Positions 1 to 64,000 of a stretch of DNA of 64,000 bases are shown in pieces. The notes beneath the pieces are model-generated. The model saw only the letters and a program-made list of their open reading frames with translations, did no database searches and had not been told where the DNA came from. The stretch is taken from positions 56,056,336-56,120,335 of the forward strand of contig OZ020592.1 in NCBI GenBank assembly GCA_963971535.1. The letters run 5' to 3'. The position numbers were made by a program, and so were the translations under genes. Position 1 is the stretch's first letter. Each line of letters begins with the position of its first letter. Source of the DNA: Notolepis coatsorum. Lineage: Eukaryota > Chordata > Actinopteri > Aulopiformes > Paralepididae.

Positions 1-1060
1 AAATACCTTGCAAGTATATATATTCAGAAAAGTACATACAGTATGGGGAGAAATATACTTTTAACATTGGTATACTTTGACTTAACACTTTGGCGACCAC
101 TGGGCTTAGTCTAATTAGTGGCTAGAGGACCGGGGAATGTAAACAGACGTGACCCTGTTTGTTGAGCTATATCTATACTTTATAGTATTGCTATCTGTCC
201 ATTCTCATTGTCACTTGAGTTCATAAACCGTCCCTTCAAAATGGCTTAAAGAAAAAAAAATCCATCAATAGGTTGTCATTTTATAGCGCCGTGAATATAA
301 GCTTTACCGCAGATTTCGTCTCATATATTTTCTGGAAAGCTAGTTATGGAGCTAAAGGCTACTAACGTTATATTCAACGGCATTTCCGTTTTATATATGC
401 TAAAGAAATAACACAAACTGCATATGATCCGGGCTCTCCCAAAGCATGTAAGGATGAAAGGGGGGCGGCGCGGGACGGCATTTAGTATTATTGATTACCA
501 ATACAGTGTCCGTGTAACTAGCCACATTCACTGATCGAATGCTTGCGTCTCACAACAATGTCTGATCTGGCTGTAATTTAGGTGAATAAGGTCTTACCAT
601 CAGCCCGTGGGATACCCTACAGCATTTCCCCGTTATCGATCGGCATCTGGTAGATCGATATGTCCATTGGTTGATGATAAATCCCCTTATTCCATGGTGA
701 AATCTGTGATTCAAAACGTGATCCACGGTGCATGGTGTTGGTTTGGGATCAGGGTAATATGATACTCCGTTGGAAGGTAAAAAAAATTTCATTCGCCCAC
801 AATGATACTGCAGTGGAGCGATGGCGCCCCTAAGAGGAACTGGCCGGTATTGCATGTTGGCGATTCCACAGAGGAGGGTAGATCTGCAGAGCCGGTCGGG
901 GATCTTGTTCTGGTTATTAATATGGAATAAAACAATAATAACTTGCCACGGCTATATACGTGCCTCTGGTCCACAACGCATGGCACCGAAACCCGTATAA
1001 ACTCGTGGCTGGTCCTTAATGTGTTAATATACTAAAAATAATATAAGACATCTTACGTCA
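1..1060. repeat. Degenerate relative of the TTAA foldback elements
   Basis: No gene is visible. Several stretches resemble parts of the TTAA-flanked elements at 36.2-39.3 kb and 63.2-64.0 kb: the 'gagctatatctatac' block, the 'gtgaatataag' block, and an 'aacgcatggc' motif followed by an 'aactcgt' motif near 975-1010. Similarity is by eye and patchy, so boundaries are uncertain. Confidence 0.35.
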
Positions 1061-2155
1061 CATTTGTAAGTTGTACAATCAAAGATTCATGTCGGAGCAC
1101 TCTTTTAGATGGATGGGTTTGACTTATGCATGCGTGCATGATTATAATACATAATTTATGACTCTCAGCTGTTAATATATAATCCTATAGCTACATTAAA
1201 GGTCCCATATTGTAGTCCTTTTAAACAAGTTAATATAGGTTTTTAAGGTTCCCTAAACATGTCTTTCACTTTTGCTGAAAGAAACACTCTGATTATTGCA
1301 TTCTAGCAGCCTCTATACCCTCCTGTCTCAGTCCTGTTCAGTCTGTTTCTGAGTCTGTATTTTTTTATGGAAATGCTCCCCAACACTGATCTAATGAAAT
1401 TCAGATCAAACTGTCAAACTAGGTGTTGCAGATCAAATATGACTCAAGATCCGGCAATATCATATCCAACTATAGTCAGAAACATATTTTAGGTTCAACT
1501 TAAGCACTAGCTAGGTGATTTTAAAGTAGGTTAAAATTCAATCATGGCGAAACAGTGAAACAGCAAAACAGTTTGCTTAATTCTGTCACAAAAAGACGTC
1601 TTGAGGAGCAAGAGAGGTTCAGCCATCATTCTCAACCCAAACACTTGCTGGTTTCTGGCTGTACACTATGCTTCATATACATCAGACCGGCAATACGTCA
1701 TCCGTACTGAAATGTGATGGAAAACAACTCAATGTATAAACAGGGATTGGATGCTGTTTGTTCATAAACTACAACTTTAGGACAAAACACAAGGATATAA
1801 ATCACATTGAAGAACATTGTTGCCCAAAAATAGTCATTACCTCTTAGTTTTAGGGCAGATTCATCAAGTGTAATATTAAATGTCCAGGTAGGGAAATTAG
1901 GAAATACCATAGGAAAGACTGCCGGAATATGGATCAAAGGTCACTTTTCACAATGTTGGAAAGGTCACTTTTCACAGTGTTGGAAAGTAATATTAACATG
2001 ATGCACAAACAAAACAAACGTTTCAAACAATGTAAGCACGTTTTTATACAGGCCAAACACAATGGCAGTATAGGACAAATGAATAGGAACAGTGTCTGTG
2101 TTTCTCCCAAAAGTAGGTGAGGCAGTGAAAAAAGCCAAAGCACTTGGATTTGCCC
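1061..2155. other. Non-coding stretch, nothing recognised
   Basis: AT-rich sequence upstream of the visible tbx21 exons, probably within a tbx21 intron or its upstream region. I see no T-box exon, no RNA gene and no clear repeat here. Confidence 0.5.
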
Positions 2156-2158
2156 ATC

Positions 2159-2159
<1 letters not shown>

Positions 2160-2202
<43 letters not shown>

Positions 2203-3240
2203 AACTTTATTAACAGATTGCAGAATGGGTACAGTACAGTACAGCTCAATACATACAATTGTTAAGCGGATGCAGACCAGAGAAAGACTTTCGTCTTGTT
2301 TACATCAGGGTCCCCCATTTTCAATTCATCGTAACATATATGACATACATATGACATACAGATAGACAGTACTGCTACATCTATACATTTATGACATACC
2401 AGATTTGCAAATACAGTACTGTTTGTGATACAAAAAGAGTCCAGAAAAAAAAGTATATACATTTGATGTAGAAACTGTACATTGGATTGGGTAGGTGGGG
2501 GGGGGGGGGGGACTGTACATTGGAGGTGGTTGGGTGGGTGGGTGGGGGGGGGGGGTTGGGTAGGAGTGGGGTGGGTGGGGTACACTGTACAACTGTACAA
2601 ACAAAACTGTACATTGGAATATTGACAAGACCATACTTGGTAATTTACTGTACATTGGAGGGGGTTGTGTTCGGACATTTACAGTGGCCAGTTTCGAATT
2701 GCAGTCTCCCTTAGGTGTTTTTTTAGAGTGTTTTTGAAAGTGGGTAGTGATTCACATTCCTTTACAGCTTTGGGTAGGGCGTTCCACATTGATGTGGCAT
2801 AATTGCGAAACGTGTTTAGTCCCTTGTTTGAGCCGAATCTGGGTTTAACATGATTTGTGGAGCTCCCTCTGGTGTTGTGATCGTGGTATTCACTGACCTT
2901 TGGGAAGTATTTTGACATGTACATGGGTACCTTGGTCGTGTAGTGTATCTTGTAGACCAGGCCCATTGCAAGTTGCTGTACTCTGTCGTCTACTCTAAGC
3001 CATCCTAGGTTGTCAAAGTGGGCAGGGGTGAGGTGGGTTCTAGGAGTAAGGTCAAGCAGTAGTCTGACCAGTTTGTTTTGAGATGTTTGTAATTTTGTTT
3101 TTAGCGCCTTTGAGGTGCTTTGGTACCATGAGGTACAAGCATAGTCGTAGTACCCTTGAATGAGTGCTCCTGCCAGAGTCTTCAGGGTATTCCTGTTTAC
3201 CAGTGAGGAGATCCGGTACAAGAATCTGATGTATCACAGC
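2160..3240 (-). mobile_element. LINE (CR1/L2-like) 3' part with reverse transcriptase C-terminal end
   Basis: A non-LTR retrotransposon fragment in minus orientation. Its 3' tail is the (TGAT/ATCA)n repeat at 2160-2201. Next comes a 3' UTR with AATAAAG and G/C-rich minisatellite stretches. An open frame at 2679-3221 encodes the region after the RT palm, with motifs such as GYYDYACTSWY and SMWNALP. The same 3' end recurs at 23.8, 33.7, 50.1 and 56.7 kb. The 5' part is missing, as expected for truncated LINE copies. Assignment to the CR1/L2 group is inferred from this C-terminal region. Confidence 0.75.
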
Positions 3241-3294
3241 CGGGAAAATGAACATAAATAACATCAAATTAAATAAACTTTTGAGCTCCTGGGT

Positions 3295-3735
3295 GACGGT
3301 ATGTCATGTAATTTTATTTAAGTTACTTAGAAGCATTTGATATGACCTAAACCTAAAATCTGGGCCACTTATTTTGTCAAACACTTATCCACAAGTTGTT
3401 GAAATGGTCCAACATCTCAAAATTCCAATGGAGGGTCTTTACTAGAGAGAGTTTACTGAGGGCTGACATCTTGATTAGAGCGTAACATCTGTTATTTTCA
3501 CTCCAAGTCGCATTTGATTCATCATGGCTGCGCCCAGTAAACATGGCTGCGCCCATAAACATGGCTGTGCCCATAAACATGGCTGCGCCCTTTTGACATT
3601 TTGAGAAGTTGGACCATTTCAATAACTTCGGGTTAAGTGTGTGACAAATAAGTGGGCCGGAATTTTTAGTTTAGGTCATATAAAATGCTTCTGAGTAAGT
3701 AAAATTAAATTAAATGACATACGGTCGCAGGGAAG
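3295..3735. mobile_element. Foldback (long inverted repeat) MITE-like element
   Basis: The outer parts are inverted copies of each other. The left arm begins near 3297 (ACGGTATGTCATGTAATTTT) and the right arm ends near 3727 with its complement. Blocks such as 'gttggaccatttcaa' on the right match 'ttgaaatggtccaac' on the left. The centre holds four copies of a 21-bp 'catggctgcgccca' type repeat (about 3523-3597). No coding capacity is seen. Confidence 0.6.
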
Positions 3736-7859
<4,124 letters not shown>

Positions 7860-8379
7860 GACTGTGATCAATAACAGCATTAAAACATGGTCCACTCAGA
7901 CTACAGGCTGGAAATCATTATTGGCAGAGGGTTCTATTATGGGTTCATACCCCCCACTCCCCTGGCACACGCACACAGTACACACACGCATACATGTACA
8001 TATGCATACACACAATCACACATACAGACAGGCACACACAAACTCACCATTCATAGTAAAATGAGAGAACCTCATAGAGTATAACCTTAAGCGATATTTT
8101 GATAACATTGTAGTATTTATGTATTTATGTGGTATTTTTGGATCAGACGACCCTCATATACTGTATCAGAACATCCAACTAAACGCCTCTTGACTCTCTT
8201 TGGCCCAGTTTCACAAATGGATCTTACAACTAAAATCCTCTCTGGTGACTGGCTTTGAAGATGTTTGGAAAAAATACATGATATTAGCTGCAATGCGGAA
8301 CCCCAGTTCTGACATAGATGGATCAACAGGCCTCATCGATTTGCAGTGTCAAATTTCCCACGGGATAATACAAGTATTT

Positions 8380-8435
8380 CTATTCTATTCTATTCTATTC
8401 TATTCTATTCTATTCTATTCTATTCTATTCTATTC
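8380..8435. repeat. (TATTC)n microsatellite
   Basis: Eleven near-perfect pentanucleotide units. The same motif recurs at 62.69 kb. Confidence 0.95.
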
Positions 8436-9007
8436 AAGGGAAGGTATTGCCATAGAGTGGCAGCCATTGTAGAAGTCCCTCCTTCTTGCATAAACTTCTG
8501 TCAGATCTTCGGATCTTTCAGGAAAAAAAGAAAAAACACACCCTCATTTTCAGATTGACTCCGATTTTTTAAGTCCTACATCAGGGTTTTGAATGGGTTT
8601 CACATGACCTTGGGTCATCAGACCCGCTCACTACACAAGAGAACCATGTCATCTTTTAATTCAAGGAAAGATGTTAAAATCATCAAAATTGGAGGTACAT
8701 GTTTTTTGCCTTATGAGTGACGCACCAAATGCATCAGGATGTTCCAAATAATTCCTCTTTGGAGTGCCGCATAGAACATGGGTTGTGTATCTGGCATTAC
8801 AACTGGAGTTGGTCCCCGGGTGCTGCACTGTGTGGCTGCCCACTGCTCCTAAATAGGTAGGATGGTCAAATGCAGAGAACGAATTTCCTCAAGGGAATTA
8901 ATAAAGGTTCAACTCAACTCAGCATGTGCAGGGTACTGACAGGAGGGTACTGTCACCGCCATACCTGAGTACACAGGAAGCTTTGTGTAACATTTCCCCC
9001 TTTCTAG

Positions 9008-9218
9008 TCCTTGGGCCAACCGTGTGGTGACAGTGGCTGACAGAGGCCAGGTGACAGAGATGAAGAGTGAGGCTCCAGTCAGAGCTGATCAGAGCCCCCG
9101 CTCCTCACCAGGTGTTAACCACCTCCGACAGCCCTGGGGGGGCGACATCCAGGCAGGCGGCAGGCCCCTCACTCAGAGCAGAGCAGGGGGTCTGGCTTTT
9201 AATTCAGTCCTTTTTTAA
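9008..9218 (+). other. Possible orphan terminal exon (unrecognised reading frame)
   Basis: A pyrimidine-rich stretch ending in ctttctag precedes a frame open from 9009 to a TAA at 9216-9218 (about 69 codons, starting PWANRVVTVADRGQ). Composition looks exon-like, and it lies between tbx21 and osbpl7 on the tbx21 strand. I recognise no domain or homologue, and chance is a real possibility. Confidence 0.2.
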
Positions 9219-9500
9219 ATAGAACGTGGAACAGCACTTACCTTCCTTATATTATATTATAATATATTCTTGATCTATTATGTTTTTTTATTGGATAACT
9301 CAAGTTTCTTTTTCTAGAGAAAATGTATCTCTTGAACTGATTCAAATAGAAATTAAATGACACTCACTCCTAACTAAGGCATTGGTAGAACCACAAGCTG
9401 GGTGAATTTTACTGCACTCTTGTTTCAATGTTTTATTATTTAAACATTGTAATGGGTTCACAATCCAGGAATGATTATTAGGAATAGCCTACACCCAATT

Positions 9501-9713
9501 TGGTAGGTGTCTTACCAGTCACACTCTGACTACTGCAGTGTGTGATACTGGTTTGGTAGGTGTCTTACCAGTCACACTCTGACTACTGCAGTGTTTGATA
9601 CTGGTTTGGTAGGTGTCTTACCAGTCACACTCTGACTACTGCAGTGTGTGATACTGGTTGTGATACTGGTTTGGTATGTCTTACCAGTCACACTCTGACT
9701 ACTGCAGCGTCGG
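9501..9713. repeat. 53-bp minisatellite, about 4 copies
   Basis: The unit begins GGTAGGTGTCTTACCAGTCA and includes 'actactgcagtgtgtgata'. The last copies are slightly degenerate. Confidence 0.9.
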
Positions 9714-11254
9714 ATACCGTGAGCACAAGTCTGAGGAGTTAGGATCCAGATGAGGGCTTTATAAATTAAAATCAGCCACGAAAACATGACTCATAATAAC
9801 AGCCATTCGCTTTGGATAGTGACCAAAACACCCACAACTTAGGTTTTTACAAAGCACAGATCTGTGTCCACAGTTGAGGTTGATTTCATGTAAAGATTTT
9901 AATTGTAAAAAAAAATGTGAAACCAGCAAATAACTGTTTTATTAGATTTGCCTTGTCAAGCTTGTTTTCTATTGTGATTACTCAATGAATCTCTGAACAG
10001 CACAACATTTGTGGGGGGGGGGGGGGGGCTGAGTTTTGTAGGAACGGTTGAATCCATTCGTTGGTTATTATAGGAAGTGGACACAATAAGGAGAGGTGGA
10101 CGTCTGGTCAAATACTTGAACAACTGGATGTGGAAGACAATCAGACGGGTTAAGGGACAATGAATCAGAACTCCTCAGATCTGTTAATGAGCAGAGGGGA
10201 AATCTACCCTTAGCTTAGCTGGACCGTCGATGTACAGGAGGACACAAGCTGTGTGACAGTGGAGGACAGTGTGCGACCTGAAGAGTTCAACAACGGTGTT
10301 CAATGTTCTTGTGTTGAAGTGTTAATCTCATGCTGGAAACAAAATGGATATGTTGTATGATCAGCAGACACATGTTCATACTGTATATGTTTCTCATTGT
10401 AAGACTTTCAAAATATTGTATTTTTTAGCATTTAACTTAACGTTGATGTTAAGACGAGCCAGAGCAAGTGACAAAAGCTTGTAATATATCTTAACCGAGG
10501 CGTATAGTGGAGAATTATTTAATGTTTTCAAGTGCAATTAAGGGAAATGTTAATTGATTTATATATTTTTTTCTAACGGTGTTGCAAAAGCAATGAAGAG
10601 AATCTGATCTGATCATTTGCCTCTGACAGATGTTAAACATTTTATTGACTTGTGTTACCCGACTTATTTTTTATGTACACTGAACCAAGCAAGACATAAG
10701 GCAACAGAGAATGCCATAGGACCCCTCAGGAATGCCCCCTGCTGGGCATCTCAGCTACTACAATCAACGCAACAACAGCTATTTACAATCAACAACAAAT
10801 GCCATGACAATCAATGAAACATCACACCCAGTCTCCCCTCATGATGTACACCCCAAATACTTCCTTTCCAGTGAATTTGTTTATCTTTCTCTCAGAATGA
10901 GAACAAGCCTCTGTATAGAAACTTGGTCCCCCGTGGAGTTTAGTGTATAGCCATTTGGAGGTGACTGAGGGTTCAAATGTGAATTAGGGAGGGAGGTCAA
11001 TCAACAAGCATGTTCCTTTTTGTTGTTCTATGTGCATCATTTGTCTCAACAGGCAGGGTACTTCCCACTATTTTTTTACGGTTTATAATAAGTCGTGAAT
11101 TCACTCAAAGAGAAGATGTGGACTATTCAGGAATGCAGTAAAGTAATGCAAAATATTGTACTAAATAAGTATACATGAATTTGATTTAATGTAATGCGAT
11201 GAAGACACACACACACACACACATAAAAAACAAGAGTTTCAAAGGGGTAAAACG
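9714..11254. other. Intergenic stretch between tbx21 and osbpl7
   Basis: AT-rich, with a G run at about 10012-10028 and a short AC repeat near 11211-11222. No exon or RNA gene is recognised. Confidence 0.5.
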
Positions 11255-12617
11255 TTTATTTATTAAAGGTGGCATACTTGTGTATTGTACTGTTTTTTTT
11301 TTTTTTTATTGATGAATTAAATCTTAATTATCTTAAATCCCAGCTGTTTGGTTTGATATACTCTTTTGTTAAAGAAAAAAAGGATCATTGACCTGAAGGC
11401 TATTACCTGAAAGCAGATTCTCTCTATCGTTGCTTTCATGTGACCCATTAAAAGTCACTTCAACGGCCTTCTGATGTTGATGATCAAAGGCGCCGTATGA
11501 ATACGTCAGTTTCCAACCCGTTGGAAACCCCCGCGTTTCACTATTAACCGACAAAACATAAAAGTATTGATATTGAGAGTTGACTACTTGTGTACAGTCA
11601 TAAAATAGAACACTTTATAAAAAGCAAGCAGTAGGCTATAGCTGACATCGATAAGACAGGGATGGGATGACAGTGTAGTGCAGGGTCAGGGTCAAGGAAC
11701 TCAAATGAAATCAAGTCAACAAAAAATAAAAAATAAAGATGCAACTCGTCTGCTAATCATAAAGCGTTCATTCTTGGTTGCAAAATTCTTTCGCATTTTG
11801 AAGAAAAGCGTAGTTCCTGAATTGACCCAAGGAGGGTAAAATCGAGAAGTCACAGTGACATACTGTGTCATATGATGCTCAGTTACAATTTGGCTACATT
11901 TCCATTCAATTTGTGTCCCAAACACTCCACCAGCACAATCTGAGCACGCACAATCTCCCATTGGATGGCTGACCAGTGACATCTCCTCGATTTGACCCTC
12001 TTTCTCGATCCTCCAATCACAACTGTTGCTTTCCTCAGACGCAGAAAGTGAGCAAACTCGATTGATTGAGTGTTTAAACACAGCCGTATACACACACACC
12101 TTTGACTAATGATATTCAAAAGCGATTCAGAGAACTTAAGAGAGTTTTCAACTTTGATCATTTTTCAAGCTCCAGTTGAGAGGAATCTTGACCCATTCTC
12201 GTCATCTGGACAACAAATAATATAAATATACATGCACTTAAATACAGTACACTGAAATGGTCTAAGAATAGGTTCAAATACATTACAAAAACTGATTTCG
12301 ATGAAAGAGGTCTCTGTGTAGCCTTTTACCTGGCGGAAAACAAAAATGCTACACACGTGAACTACCGCGAACGTCACTGTTCACACATAGCTCCTGATAC
12401 ATTTAAAGAGGTCTCGAGGGTTCCTGTGAGCCAGTCACAGGGGGTACAGATCACGTGGAGTCACTATAAAGGAAATCAGCCCAATCTCTGCTCTTCAGAG
12501 GCGCCAGGGCAGTTCATCCATGCTGTGCAGATATCCACTGTGGCCTAGTTATTCGTTTCATTTCTCCCAATTCTCCCATAGTTTTTCACTCGGGGTCCAT
12601 TTGCCACTGTCTCCTGT
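11255..12617 (-). other. osbpl7: Candidate osbpl7 3' UTR
   Basis: Lies directly downstream of the osbpl7 stop on the minus strand. An AATAAA hexamer (TTTATT on the + strand) sits at 11255-11260. No open frame of note is present. The extent is inferred only from the hexamer. Confidence 0.35.
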
Positions 12618-63100
<50,483 letters not shown>

Positions 63101-63151
63101 CTGAGGACCGGGGAGGGGGGGGGGGTGTATTTGACAACAATGAGTGTTATT

Positions 63152-63966
63152 AACTCATTCACTGCCAACAACGATTCAACTCGTTATTGGTCGCCAATCG
63201 TTGAACACCAACAACGAGTATACTCGTTATTTGATCGTTATTTCTTTTATTTGATATTTCCATTCATTATCCATCCAGGGAGCCTGGTGTTATCATAGGG
63301 AATGAGTCTGAGATCGCAAAAGTATTTTCTAGTAACCTGAACCTAGGGCTTTACCCAATCGCATTGAATCGTTTTCGGGACTCCCATTTCATTATGCTGT
63401 GGTGGGTTATGTTGTGGGCCAAATGGACATACGATTTACCAGATGGCAATCAAATTATTGGAATATTCTTTTTGGAATCCCACCGGCCACAGGTAAGAGC
63501 AATTTAACGTCAATCTCAGCATATGTTGTTGTACTAACGAATGCCGTTATTGACAATCAATTAATCAGAAACGACCCCCCCCCCCCCTTTCATGCATTCA
63601 TAATGGAACATAATACCGATCATATGCATTTGAATTGTTTATTGTAGCGTGTGTAGGGACGAAATGCCAATGGATTTAGTATAATACACGTCACAGGCTA
63701 TTACTAGCCTCCCAGGAATTACCCTAAACCACTCTAAAACCATACTTATATTCACCACGGTATAAAACGGGAATGTATGGATGGAAAAAAGATTTATTTT
63801 TCACATCTTGAACGATAGATACTCGATGTCAAATGGGCCTATTGCATCCATAGCTATAATATAGAATATAGTTATAGCCCTGCAAACAAGATAACGGACG
63901 CCATTGGTTTAATGCGTGGCAGCGCATAGCCATATCCCGGAAACAGCGTGGCAGCCAATGAGTTAA
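63152..63966. mobile_element. TTAA-flanked inverted-repeat element
   Basis: Left end TTAACTCATTCACTGCCAAC, right end the inverse of TTAACTCATTGGCTGCCACG. Internal blocks match 36.2-38.4 kb ('ctcgttattggtcgcc', 'tagctataatatagaatat'). No transposase. About 815 bp. Confidence 0.6.
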
Positions 63967-64000
63967 GGCCATGACATTTTCTTCAAACTGATACACTTAG

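Overview
This is a vertebrate genomic window, almost certainly from a teleost fish. The two protein-coding genes have vertebrate exon/intron structure, with intron phases that agree across 20 consecutive exons. The DNA between exons is packed with fish-type SINEs, CR1/L2-like LINE fragments, hAT, TTAA-flanked and foldback DNA elements, a Gypsy LTR retrotransposon, and very long simple repeats. That density of simple repeats recalls gadiform (cod-like) genomes, but the exact species is inference only.

Gene layout. The last two coding exons of a T-box gene of the TBR1/EOMES/TBX21 subfamily lie on the + strand at 5114-6385. I call it tbx21 because its C-terminus fits and because its neighbour, tail to tail, is osbpl7, as in mammals. 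Its earlier T-box exons are not in the window. On the - strand, osbpl7 (oxysterol-binding-protein-related protein 7) runs from 63100 down to its stop at 12618. Twenty exons can be placed. They give 867 codons: a PH domain (exons v1-v4), a linker with a FFAT-like motif (v10) and the lipid-binding ORD domain (v11-v20). Only the first coding exon(s) are missing, to the right. Nearly everything else lies in osbpl7 introns or in the 6.2 kb between the two genes.

Repeats by region. 1-5.1 kb: a TTAA-foldback relative, a LINE 3' part and a foldback element. 14.3-24.7 kb (one intron): a LINE split by a 5.3 kb long-inverted-repeat element that carries degenerate 5S rRNA-like segments, plus two SINEs and a hAT MITE. 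30-36 kb: minisatellites, LINE remnants and a MULE-like foldback ending against an osbpl7 exon. 36.2-39.3 kb: nested TTAA elements. 40-51.3 kb: a 38-bp minisatellite shattered by nested insertions, including a near-perfect 618-bp palindrome and a young Gypsy element with identical LTR sequence. 54-61 kb: hAT elements, a possible solo LTR, a 9-bp-TSD foldback inserted into a SINE, and more SINEs.

The main theme is contact between repeats and splicing. Several splice acceptors use a microsatellite or homopolymer as their pyrimidine tract. Two osbpl7 exons end in tandem repeats in which every unit carries its own splice donor. The tbx21 last exon shows an apparent one-base frameshift upstream of a well-conserved C-terminus.
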